Below are positions 1 through 6,281 of a stretch of DNA of 6,760 bases, one piece after another. Location of the stretch: positions 1 to 6,760 of the forward strand of contig DYHL01000097.1 in assembly GCA_020724185.1 (NCBI GenBank), in the 5' to 3' direction. The translations under genes were made by a program, and so were the position numbers. The first letter of the stretch is position 1. The number at the start of each line of letters is the position of its first letter. The DNA comes from Candidatus Nitrosymbiomonas sp. (GTDB taxonomy: Bacteria; Sysuimicrobiota; Sysuimicrobiia; Sysuimicrobiales; Humicultoraceae). The notes under the pieces are model-generated. The model searched no databases. It was not told the origin of the DNA and worked only from the letters and a program-made list of their open reading frames with translations.

Positions 1-42
1 CCTTCGGTTGACCTTCAGTTGGAAGGAGTTCGGGAAATCAAA

Positions 43-276
43 ATGGAAATCTCGGATTCTATGGTTGGAATGTGGCTGGCGATGCCGGGCATAGGACAGG
101 CGACGGAGGGGATGGGCTTGGCAACGGTTACGGTGACCCTGGACGATCAGGAAGTCGTCCATCTGGAGGCGATCCTCATGGATCGCGACAGCAACGCGGC
201 GTTGGAGTACCTGGAGAGAGTCCTGATGCAGAAACTGGAGCACCAGAGGAAGTCCCGCTGCGGGCCCTCTTTCTAG
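43..276 (+). CDS. Small hypothetical protein, 77 aa (5' end uncertain)
   Basis: I do not recognise this protein. From the ATG at 43 it has 77 residues. The N-terminal third is Met/Gly-rich (GMWLAMPGIGQ), followed by a likely beta-hairpin (ATVTVTLDDQEVVHLEAIL), an acidic/alanine helix (SNAALEYLERVLMQKLE) and a basic tail ending RKSRCGPSF. It has no signal peptide and no transmembrane segment. Third codon positions are strongly G/C from about codon 18 onward, which supports real coding. The start is uncertain. A purine-rich GGAAGGAG at 21-28 sits 14 bases before this ATG, longer than usual. The same frame is open through a TTG at 19 to the left edge, so the true start could lie outside the window. 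It converges on the MFS gene with 22 bp between the two stops, so it is unlikely to share that gene's function. Confidence 0.5.
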   Translation: MEISDSMVGMWLAMPGIGQATEGMGLATVTVTLDDQEVVHLEAILMDRDSNAALEYLERVLMQKLEHQRKSRCGPSF

Positions 277-298
277 CACCAGCAAGACGCCTTCATCG

Positions 299-1431
299 TT
301 ACATGCGACCCACCACAGTCCTGCGCGCGAGCGGCGCATAGATCGCGAGCGTCACCAGCGTGCCTGCGGCCGTGAACAGGAAGGCGGCGGTGAAGGCCTG
401 GGGCGGGTAGTGCCCGGCCGCGTCAGCCGGGAAGGCCCCCACGATCAGTCCCATCCACCACTGCAGCAGGAAGGCGCCACCGATCCCAAACAGGTTCACC
501 GCGGTGACCGCGCGCCCGGTCAACGCAAGGGGGAAGACGAGGCGCGCGTGGGCAAGCAGCATGAAGTTGCCCGCGCCGGTCATGCCGAAGCAGAAGAACA
601 GACCGGGCAGCAGGCCCACCTGTGGCCTCATCGCCAGCAGCACCTGCGTTGTTGCGAACAACGCTGCCGCCATCACCACAACGCGGCTCAGTCCGAACCG
701 GTTGGACAGCCAGCCGACCACGAAGGCCCCCAGTGCCAGACCGGCCCCCAGCAGGAGCAGCACGTTACCGGAGGCGATCTTGGATAGCCGCGCGGCATCG
801 TAGAGGTAGGGCCCGCCCCACAGCCCCTGGGTGGCGAGCAGCGTTCCCGTGAGGAAGAAGTTCAGCAGGGCGATCCGCCAGAACCGCGTGTCGGCGAACA
901 CCCGAGCCAGACCTGGTGTGGTGTCAGGTCGGGACGCTCCGAAGCCCTCAGTGCCTCGGGGCGCGCCGCGGGTCCAGACCGCCACGGATGCTGCGCTGAG
1001 CGCCACGACGGCCGCGCCCCCCCGGAACACCGCCCGCCATCCCAGCGTCGCGTTCAACAAGGCCAGGGGCGTTGTGGCGGCCAGCGCGCCAGCGTCCCTA
1101 CCCCTATCAGCAGCGCCGAGGCCGTGGCGAACCGCTCGCGCGTGTACCACTGGCTCAGGGCCTTCAGGCCGCCCATCAGCACGCCTGCCATGCCGGCTCC
1201 CATGAGCGCCCGCCCTGCGGATAGGGTCCAGAGCGAGTGCGCGCCGGCGAAGAGCAGGCTGCCCGAGGCGGCGGTCAACATCAGCACTGGCGTGACCCAC
1301 CGCGGCCCGAAGCGGTCCAGCGCCATGTCGCGGGTCAGGCTGGGTGCTATGACGGCGTTGGCCGACCGGAAGAAGAACGAGAGGAAGTAGGCGGCGGTGA
1401 AGACGCAGAGGACGCGGGTGCGATCCGGCAT
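299..1431 (-). pseudogene. MFS transporter, reading frame broken by a one-base deletion
   Basis: This is a major facilitator superfamily permease, a proton- or solute-driven carrier of the inner membrane; its substrate cannot be told. The first 114 codons, from ATG 1431, read in one frame: MPDRTRVLCVF, a first membrane helix, then the MFS-like stretches GRALMGAGMAGVLMGGLKAL and SALLIGVGTL. The match continues in another frame as GALAATTPLALLNATLGWRAVF and runs to TAA at 299. Adding one G/C pair at about 1089-1091 (CCC read as CC on the plus strand) joins the halves into 377 aa, with two six-helix halves and a loop NRFGLSRVVV between helices 8 and 9. That is slightly short but normal for MFS. 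I chose ATG 1431 because a promoter lies just upstream and the hydrophobic helix starts directly after it. There is no clear Shine-Dalgarno. Either the gene is decayed or the sequence has an error; everything else about it looks intact. Confidence 0.85.
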
Positions 1432-1446
1432 GGCGTGATACAGACG

Positions 1447-1475
1447 ATTGTAGCCGCGGGGCCGGGGTCCAGCAA
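1447..1475 (-). promoter_or_regulatory. Candidate sigma-70-type promoter of the MFS gene
   Basis: On the minus strand, TTGCTG (1475-1470) and TACAAT (1452-1447) are separated by exactly 17 bp. The -10 box matches the consensus at five of six positions; the -35 box keeps only TTG. Transcription would begin near 1440, leaving a leader of about 8-9 bases before ATG 1431, consistent with the absence of a Shine-Dalgarno. The call rests on spacing and position only. Confidence 0.5.
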
Positions 1476-1486
1476 GGCGACCGGAT

Positions 1487-1519
1487 CTTCACACAGCCTT
1501 CATGTTCGCTTCACGGGCA
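1487..1519. repeat. Three 11-bp direct repeats, candidate response-regulator operator
   Basis: On the plus strand CTTCAC (1487-1492), CTTCAT (1498-1503) and CTTCAC (1509-1514) recur at exactly 11-bp intervals, with unrelated 5-bp spacers. A weaker fourth unit (CCTAAC, 1520-1525) keeps four of six bases. Direct repeats one helical turn apart are the usual layout of sites for PhoB/OmpR-family regulators; actinobacterial PHO boxes, built on GTTCAC-type 11-nt units, are the closest analogy I know. The array starts 11 bp upstream of the MFS -35 box and about 75 bp upstream of the Fe-S gene, so it could act on either gene or both. The regulator is not in the window. Confidence 0.4.
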
Positions 1520-1579
1520 CCTAACACGGCGGCCCTACCCTTTCGGTTGAGCGGCCGATTCGTAGCATGCGCTGCGGAC

Positions 1580-1585
1580 AAGGAG
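1580..1585 (+). promoter_or_regulatory. Ribosome binding site that sets the Fe-S gene start
   Basis: AAGGAG sits 7 bases before ATG 1593, ideal spacing. It almost touches the in-frame GTG at 1587, with one base between, so the GTG is not a workable start and the ATG is preferred. Confidence 0.75.
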
Positions 1586-1592
1586 CGTGGAG

Positions 1593-2534
1593 ATGGGAGT
1601 CAAGCTCGGAGCCATCAAGCGCAAGCCCAAGGGCTTCGCCGCGTTGTTCGATGTGCAGCGCGGCCGCTACCTCGTGCAGTTCGGTTTCCTGGCCGCCATC
1701 ACCGTGATCGCGGTCCGACACGCCCTTGTCCCGGAAGGAAGCGCGGTATCGCCTCCTTCGCCGGAGGCCTATTGCCCCTTCGGAGGGATCGAGACGCTGT
1801 ACAAGTACGTGGCTACCGGAGGGGGGTTCATCCACCACGCCCGCCTGTCCAACCTGATTGTCCTGGCGGCGATGCTCGTGACGGCGCTCTTGCTGAAATC
1901 GGCGTTCTGTGGCTGGGTCTGCCCGTTCGGCACGCTGCAGGAATGGCTGATGGGCGTCACCCGGTTCCTTGAGCGCCGGTTCAGGCCTGTAGCCAGATTC
2001 GCCAAGACGATGAAGGCACGAACCAAGGGGCTGGCCGCCATGGACCGCCACCTGCGTTGGGGCAAGTACCTGGTGCTCGCCTACTTCCTCTATGGAACGA
2101 TCCTGGTCGGTCGCATGGTGTTCCGCCCGTACGATCCCTACAACACGCTGATCAACATCACGGAGGCGACGCTAGGTGCCGGGCTGGTGATCCTGATCGC
2201 GACGATCGTGCTCTCGTTCTTCGTTGACCGGCCCTGGTGCCGGTATCTCTGCCCGCTGTCTCCGGTAGTCGGCCTGGTCGGCAAGCTTGCGCCAGTCAAG
2301 ATTGAGCGCGCGAGCGAATACTGCAAGGCATGTGCGATCTGCGACGTGAAGTGTCCGATGAACCTGCCGGTGGCCACGGCCACCCGGATCACCGCGGTGG
2401 ACTGCAACAACTGCCTCAAGTGCCTGGGAATTTGTCCGCGCGGCGGCGCCCTCGATCTGGTGCTGCGCTGGCCCTGGTCGAAGCCGCCCGCGCCGCATGT
2501 CCCGGAACTCATCACTGAGCGAGGAGGAAGCTGA
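1593..2534 (+). CDS. NapH/NosR-type membrane 4Fe-4S protein
   Basis: A 313-residue inner-membrane electron-transfer protein of the Fer4_5 family (NapH, NosR and CcoG C-terminal type). Predicted membrane helices lie near residues 27-46, 85-104, 155-177 and 193-212. Between and after them come YCPFGG (Cys61) and two Cys-x3-Cys-Pro motifs, C106GWVCP and C216RYLCP, placed at membrane faces as in NapH and NosR. The C-terminal soluble domain has two complete 4Fe-4S ferredoxin motifs, C244-x2-C-x2-C-x3-CP and C271-x2-C-x2-C-x3-CP, eight cysteines in all. NapH and NosR relatives move electrons between the quinol pool and redox enzymes; CcoG is linked to copper handling for cytochrome oxidase. No napA, nosZ or cco genes are visible, so the partner here is unknown. 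The gene is complete, with a strong Shine-Dalgarno, and its TGA is one base before the next start, so the two are almost certainly one transcript. Confidence 0.9.
   Translation: MGVKLGAIKRKPKGFAALFDVQRGRYLVQFGFLAAITVIAVRHALVPEGSAVSPPSPEAYCPFGGIETLYKYVATGGGFIHHARLSNLIVLAAMLVTALLLKSAFCGWVCPFGTLQEWLMGVTRFLERRFRPVARFAKTMKARTKGLAAMDRHLRWGKYLVLAYFLYGTILVGRMVFRPYDPYNTLINITEATLGAGLVILIATIVLSFFVDRPWCRYLCPLSPVVGLVGKLAPVKIERASEYCKACAICDVKCPMNLPVATATRITAVDCNNCLKCLGICPRGGALDLVLRWPWSKPPAPHVPELITERGGS
2521..2530 (+). promoter_or_regulatory. Ribosome binding site of the small partner gene, inside the Fe-S gene
   Basis: GAGGAGGAAG lies within the last codons of the Fe-S gene, 5 bases before ATG 2536. It fixes that start in preference to the in-frame ATG at 2497, which would overlap the upstream gene by 38 bp and has no such site. 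The layout implies coupled translation of the two proteins. Confidence 0.75.
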
Positions 2535-2535
2535 G

Positions 2536-2874
2536 ATGCGCATCAACCCCTACGTGTACGGTGTCCTGGCAGTTGTGCTCTTCTTGGGGGTCATCTATGG
2601 CTCTAAGGCTGCCGCCGTCTGGCACGCCAGCGACAAGGTTACTGTCACGGGTGAGAAGGTTGAGATAGACCCTGCCAACGTGGATACGGTGAAGGGCTGG
2701 ATGACCTTTGCCGATGTGTCGAAGGCGTTCAACATTCCCCCGGCAGAGATCTTCGCCGCGCTGAAGCTGCCCGCCGATACCCCGCCGGAGGGCAAGCTGA
2801 AGGACGTCATGCGCGCCAACAAGATGGAGGTTGACGATCTGCGGGACTGGTTGAAGAAGCGGTCCGAGAAGTAG
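2536..2874 (+). CDS. Small membrane-anchored protein with a tandem helical repeat
   Basis: A 112-residue protein of no function I can name. Residues 5-28 form one hydrophobic segment (VYGVLAVVLFLGVIYGSKAA) with a single Arg before it, consistent with an N-terminal anchor and an outward-facing remainder. Residues 33-45 look like beta strands (KVTVTGEKVEI). The rest is two copies of one helical unit exactly 30 residues apart: F58ADVSKAFNIPPAEIFAAL76 and L88KDVMRANKMEVDDLRDWL106. They share a hydrophobic first position, D-V, a basic residue at position 6, Ala at 7, Ile/Met at 10, an acidic residue at 14, Ile/Leu at 15 and Leu at 19. I see no Cys, heme motif or metal-ligand cluster, so it is probably not a redox carrier itself. 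It starts one base after the Fe-S protein ends, so an assembly or docking role for that protein is the natural inference. It appears complete. Confidence 0.8.
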   Translation: MRINPYVYGVLAVVLFLGVIYGSKAAAVWHASDKVTVTGEKVEIDPANVDTVKGWMTFADVSKAFNIPPAEIFAALKLPADTPPEGKLKDVMRANKMEVDDLRDWLKKRSEK

Positions 2875-2878
2875 CAGG

Positions 2879-2908
2879 CGGGCAGCGGTCGGGCAGCGGC
2901 CGGGCAGG
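2879..2908. repeat. 11-bp tandem repeat, about 2.7 copies
   Basis: Copies CGGGCAGCGGT (2879-2889) and CGGGCAGCGGC (2890-2900) are followed by a partial CGGGCAGG (2901-2908), starting 4 bp after the stop of the small protein gene. They lie in the 69-bp gap before the aminotransferase. They probably arose by slippage; no role is evident. Confidence 0.7.
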
Positions 2909-2921
2909 AAACACGAGTCTC

Positions 2922-2939
2922 TCCGGCAAAGAGGCCGGA
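2922..2939 (+). other. Short hairpin just before the aminotransferase start
   Basis: TCCGGC (2922-2927) pairs perfectly with GCCGGA (2934-2939) around a 6-base loop AAAGAG. There is no T-tract, so it is not a standard terminator. The only Shine-Dalgarno-like bases before ATG 2944 (AAGAGG, 2929-2934) lie in the loop and the first stem base, so folding would present or mask them. It may also be chance in GC-rich DNA. Confidence 0.35.
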
Positions 2940-2943
2940 CATC

Positions 2944-4076
2944 ATGAACATAGACCTGGAGCACCTGCGCCGCCATGAATTCCCGCTGACCGCGGAGTGC
3001 GCGTTCCTCAACCACGCCGCATCCTCGCCGCTGCCGCGGCGTTCGGCCGACGTCCTCATCCGGTACGCCAGCCGCCAGCAGCAACGCCACCTGCGCTACC
3101 GGCCGGGCGCCGGGGAGCATGATCTCGCGCCGCTGCGGCGCGCCCTGGCCGAGACCATCACTGCGATCCGTCCGAGGTCACGTTCGTCCCGTCCACGTCG
3201 GACGGCGTGGGCATCGTGGCCAACACGGTGGACTGGCGGAGCGGCGACAACGTGGTTCTGGCGGAGTGCGAGTATCCGGGCGTGATCTACCCCTGGCTCA
3301 ATCTCGTTCGCCGGGGAGTCGAGGTGCGCATGACGCCGGCGCCCAACGGCCAGGTTGACATGGACGCGTTGGTCGAGCGCATGGACGCTCGGACGCGCGT
3401 CGTGTCCATCAGCCACGTGGAGTGGACCTCGGGCTACCGCTGCGACGTCGGCCGCCTGGGCCGGCTGTGCCGCCAGCGGGGGATCGTGCTGGTCGTGGAC
3501 GCGATCCAGAGCGTGGGCGTGACACCGGTGGACGTGCAGGAGATGGGCGCGGACGTGCTCGTGGCCGGGTGCTACAAGTGGATGCTGGGCATCCCGGGGA
3601 CCGCCGTCATGTACGTGCGGCGGGACGCGATGCCCGCGCTCCTGCCCGACCGCGCAGGGCAGGCGGGCGTGAAGACCTCAATGGCGGCCAGGCCCGACCT
3701 GGTGTGGAAGGACGACGCGATGCGCTACCAGGTGGGCAGTGAGAGCACCGCGGCCCTGCTGGTACTGGAGAGCTCGCTTGTGCTGCTGCTGGAGTCGGGC
3801 GTCGAGCGCACGCACGCGCACATCACCGCGCTGCTCGACCGGCTCATCCCCGGATTGCAGCGGCTCGGGATGACGATCACCTCATCACTGACCCCAGAAA
3901 CGCGCTCGACGATCCTGAGCTTCACAACCGGCGATGCCGCGCGGGACGAGACGCTACACAAGCATCTGCTGGAGCAGAACGTGATCGTGTCGCTGCGGCC
4001 GCACGGGATACGGGTGGCGCCGCACTTCTACAACGCGCCCGAGGACGCCGACGCGCTGCTGCGGGCTATCGCCTGA
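2944..4076 (+). pseudogene. Class V PLP aminotransferase, frame broken by a one-base deletion
   Basis: A fold-type I, PLP-dependent enzyme of the class V aminotransferase/cysteine desulfurase superfamily (NifS, SufS and isopenicillin N epimerase relatives). It is cytosolic; reaction and substrate are not readable. The N-terminal 74 codons (FPLTAECAFLNHAASSPLP, the usual opening) end at ALAETITA. The match resumes one frame over with DPSEVTFVPSTSDGVGIVAN and runs to TGA 4076. One missing base after 3164 (GC to GCN before GAT 3165) restores 377 aa, the normal length. In that protein, Asp186 in VVDAIQSVG would bind the pyridine nitrogen and Lys212 in AGCYKWMLGIPG would be the Schiff-base lysine. 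ISHVEWTSGYR precedes them. Active-site motifs and C-terminus are intact, so decay would have to be recent; a sequencing error explains it equally well. It lies 69 bp after the small membrane protein gene on the same strand and may share its transcript. Without the correction, only the C-terminal 289 aa from ATG 3207 could be made. Confidence 0.85.
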
Positions 4077-4092
4077 GTCTGGCGATCCGGGT

Positions 4093-5346
4093 TTAGTCGG
4101 CGCGTACGGGCTGATTCCACCGCCACACGCTGGATATGGGCAGGGCGTGCAGGTTCGCGCCGAAGGGCACTGGTTGTTCGCCGAGGTAGAGCAAGACCCC
4201 GCGGAGGAACCGCCGCCCGGCGATTTCGGCCAAGACGCGCAGCCCGCGGAAATCGTCTGCATTCACGGAGACGGCTGCTTTCACCTCCACGCCAACGATC
4301 TCGCCGGACGGCGCCTCAAGCACCACGTCCACCTCTGCCCCCTTCGCCGTACGGAAGTGGTACAGCTTGGGCCGCGTCGAGCTCCAGCCTGACTGCTTGA
4401 GCAGCTCTACCGCCACGAACGATTCAACGAACGCACCCCACAGTTCCGCATTCACCGGTAGCCCTCGGCTATCCATCCCGACGAGGTGCGTGGCGAGGCC
4501 GGTATCGACGAGCAGGATCTTCGGTGACCTCAGCAGTCGCTTGCGCGCCTTAGCTGTCCATGCCGGCAGGAGGTGGACAAGAAACGTCGTCTGCAGTAAA
4601 GCCAGATACCGCTGCAGCGTGGTCTGTGGAATCCCAAGCGTCCGCGAGAGGTCCGCAACGTTCAGCAAAGTCCCCGTTCGCGCCGCAACCACGCTCAACA
4701 GACGCGGGATCTCGTGGAGGCGCTCGATGTCGGCGGTGTCGCGGACTGTGCGCTGCAGGATTGTCGTGACGTACGATCGGAACCACGCCTGCCGGCGTCC
4801 GGCCGGCCGCAGAGCCGCCTCGGGATACCCACCGGCAACGATACGGCGCGCGAGGTCGCGGCGATCGACACCGGGGCTTTGCACAGGGGCAAACGACGGC
4901 GCGAATACGCGGTCAACGAAGCCCTCGATCAGCCCCTCGATCTCTCCTTGCGACAGCGGCCACATGGTCAGAACCTCCATGCGGCCGGCGAGCGACTCCG
5001 ACAGCTTGGGCAGCAGCAGAACGTTAGCCGACCCGGTCAGTAGGAACCGACCAGGCCGCCGATCCCGATCCACGGTGGCCTTGATCGGGAGGAACAATTC
5101 GGGCGCTCGCTGGACCTCGTCGATCACCACCGGTCCCTCCAGCCCGAAGATGAAGCCGGCGGGATCGCTCTTGGCTGCAGCGAGCATCGTCGTGTCGTCA
5201 AGCGTAAGGTAGCGCGCAGGGCGCGGTCCCGAGGCCACCTGCTGCGTAAGTGTGCTCTTGCCGACCTGACGCGCGCCGTGGAGCAACACGACGGGGGTGT
5301 CGACCAGCGCAGAGAGTAGCTGTGGTGTGACGTGCCGCTTGAACAC
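4093..5346 (-). CDS. AAA-family ATPase with C-terminal DUF4143 domain
   Basis: A complete 417-residue ATP-binding protein of the AAA_14/DUF4143 type, cytosolic and of unknown cellular role. The ATPase core has Walker A G24ARQVGKST, Walker B VVIDEVQ (Asp76, Glu77) and a sensor-like LLTGSAN (103-109). DUF4143 follows, with AGGYPEA (171-177), a winged-helix-like stretch (LLNVADLSRTLGIPQTTLQR, 227-246) and a C-terminal nuclease-like fold with Glu309, E338VD340 and E354VK356, the spacing of a PD-(D/E)xK active site. The family is widespread and patchily distributed in bacteria and archaea, often as lone genes. The start is GTG at 5346: it is the only start codon in frame before an upstream TAG (5358-5356), and MFKRH is a usual opening. 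No Shine-Dalgarno precedes it, but a promoter ends 6 bases upstream. It converges on the aminotransferase with 16 bp between stops, and lies 95 bp downstream of dppC on the same strand. Confidence 0.9.
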   Translation of the reverse strand: MFKRHVTPQLLSALVDTPVVLLHGARQVGKSTLTQQVASGPRPARYLTLDDTTMLAAAKSDPAGFIFGLEGPVVIDEVQRAPELFLPIKATVDRDRRPGRFLLTGSANVLLLPKLSESLAGRMEVLTMWPLSQGEIEGLIEGFVDRVFAPSFAPVQSPGVDRRDLARRIVAGGYPEAALRPAGRRQAWFRSYVTTILQRTVRDTADIERLHEIPRLLSVVAARTGTLLNVADLSRTLGIPQTTLQRYLALLQTTFLVHLLPAWTAKARKRLLRSPKILLVDTGLATHLVGMDSRGLPVNAELWGAFVESFVAVELLKQSGWSSTRPKLYHFRTAKGAEVDVVLEAPSGEIVGVEVKAAVSVNADDFRGLRVLAEIAGRRFLRGVLLYLGEQPVPFGANLHALPISSVWRWNQPVRAD

Positions 5347-5352
5347 ACATAC

Positions 5353-5381
5353 AGTCTAGAGGCAAGGTGGGCAAGAATCAA
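5353..5381 (-). promoter_or_regulatory. Candidate leaderless promoter of the DUF4143 ATPase gene
   Basis: On the minus strand TTGATT (5381-5376) and TAGACT (5358-5353) are 17 bp apart, each matching the consensus at four of six positions. Only 6 bases separate the -10 box from the GTG at 5346, so transcription would start at or within a base or two of the start codon. That agrees with the lack of any Shine-Dalgarno. Confidence 0.5.
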
Positions 5382-5383
5382 CC

Positions 5384-5412
5384 GTTATGTGGGTGAATTT
5401 CACCCACATAAC
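5384..5412. repeat. Perfect 29-bp palindrome, candidate operator
   Basis: The 14-bp arms at 5384-5397 (GTTATGTGGGTGAA) and 5399-5412 are exact reverse complements around a single base at 5398. It lies 2 bp upstream of the -35 box of the ATPase gene, centred about 52 bp before its start, and 29 bp past the dppC stop. It is more A/T-rich than its surroundings. Such perfect dyad symmetry suits a dimeric DNA-binding protein. As RNA it would be a strong hairpin, but no T-tract follows on either strand, so an intrinsic terminator is less likely. The ATPase itself has a winged-helix-like segment and could be the binder; that is inference. Confidence 0.8.
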
Positions 5413-5441
5413 CGGGGGATTGCACCAGGGTCCAGTTCCAC

Positions 5442-6281
5442 CTACGCCTGCCGCAGCCGCGGATCCAGGGCGTCGCGGAGCCCGTCTCCCACCAGGTTGA
5501 ATCCCAGCACTGTTAGCATGATCGCCAGCCCTGGGAACACGCCCACCCACCAGGCGCTGCGCAGGAAGGCCCGCCCCTGGTTTATCATGCCGCCCCAGTC
5601 CGGCAGCGGCGGCTGGGCGCCCAGCCCCAGGAACGAGAGGCCGGCCGAGGCCAGGATCGCGGTCCCGACGTCGAGCGAGGCCAACACTATGACCGGCGCA
5701 ATGACCTGCGGTGCGATGTGCCGCAGCATTATGCGCGGATCAGATGCGCCGACCGCCCGCGCCGCCTCGACGTACTCGTGCTTGCGCACCGACAGCACCG
5801 ACCCACGCACCAACCGCGCGAACGACGGGATCTGGTTGACACCCACCGCGATCATTACCTGGTAGAGGCCCGGCCCGAGCGCCGCAACCACCGCCAGGGC
5901 CAGGAGAATGCCCGGGAACGCCAGTAGGATGTCCATGAATCCCATGACGGCGCGGTCCACGACGCCGCCGTACATGCCGGAGAGAAGTCCCAGCAGCGAT
6001 CCGAAGAAGAACCCGAGACTCATTGCCAGGAAGCCCACCATCAGCGAGATCCGGGCACCCCACACGACGCGCGCCAGCAGGTCCCGACCCAGCATGTCGG
6101 TTCCAAGCGTGTGCGCAGACGACGGCGGCTGCAGCCGGCGCATCAGATCCTGCTCGTCGTAGCCCTGCGGGGCCAGCACCGGCGCCGCCAAACTCACCAG
6201 GAGGAATCCCAACATCAGCACCGCTCCAAAGATCACCAGGCGGCGACGGAACAGCCGGCGCAGAAACGCCCCGTCACTCAT
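5442..6281 (-). CDS. dppC: ABC transporter permease, DppC/OppC type
   Basis: One of two inner-membrane permease subunits of a peptide/nickel-type ABC importer. Its 279 residues are normal for the family. The short N-terminus (MSDGAFLRRLFRRR) precedes the first helix (15-37), then the family signature HTLGTDMLGRD (57-67), and helices near 78-104, 113-135, 193-218 and 245-266. The EAA loop, E172AARAVGASDPRIMLRHIAP191, docks on the transport ATPase. The C-terminus ends GDGLRDALDPRLRQA, as is typical. The start codon overlaps the end of the DppB gene by 8 bp (ATGAGTGA), so translation is probably coupled; I see no separate Shine-Dalgarno. The substrate (di- or oligopeptides, nickel, glutathione or opines are all known for the family) cannot be told from the permease. 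No ATPase gene follows it, so those subunits and the binding protein should lie beyond the right edge. Confidence 0.93.
   Translation of the reverse strand: MSDGAFLRRLFRRRLVIFGAVLMLGFLLVSLAAPVLAPQGYDEQDLMRRLQPPSSAHTLGTDMLGRDLLARVVWGARISLMVGFLAMSLGFFFGSLLGLLSGMYGGVVDRAVMGFMDILLAFPGILLALAVVAALGPGLYQVMIAVGVNQIPSFARLVRGSVLSVRKHEYVEAARAVGASDPRIMLRHIAPQVIAPVIVLASLDVGTAILASAGLSFLGLGAQPPLPDWGGMINQGRAFLRSAWWVGVFPGLAIMLTVLGFNLVGDGLRDALDPRLRQA

Noticed and set aside
254..273. Terminator at the end of the first gene
   Set aside because: The CCCG/CGGG stem is only 4 bp and lies inside the coding region; the following pyrimidine stretch is mixed, not a T-run.
1110..1492. Upstream extension of the C-terminal MFS frame to 1492
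   Set aside because: Beyond the frameshift the translation is Arg/Pro/His-rich and not MFS-like; the true N-terminal half is in the other frame from ATG 1431.
1587..1589. GTG start for the Fe-S protein
   Set aside because: It is one base from the Shine-Dalgarno; ATG 1593 has ideal spacing.
2512..3120. Minus-strand open frame of 202 codons
   Set aside because: It lies across the small protein gene and the aminotransferase start, shows no recognisable motif, and the plus-strand genes explain the region.
3160..3170. Programmed ribosomal frameshifting in the aminotransferase
   Set aside because: There is no slippery heptamer at the junction, and class V aminotransferases are not known to use it.
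299..4076. Both broken genes span exactly 1133 bases
   Set aside because: The families are unrelated and the sequences show no similarity, so the equal lengths are coincidence.
4367..5212. Long open frame on the plus strand (281 codons)
   Set aside because: It is antisense to the well-supported DUF4143 ATPase gene; its translation is low-complexity, rich in Arg and Ser, with no family motif. High GC leaves such antisense frames open.
5384..5412. Palindrome as an intrinsic terminator of the dpp operon
   Set aside because: The stem is strong, but no T-tract follows on the minus strand. Kept as an alternative to the operator reading, not called.
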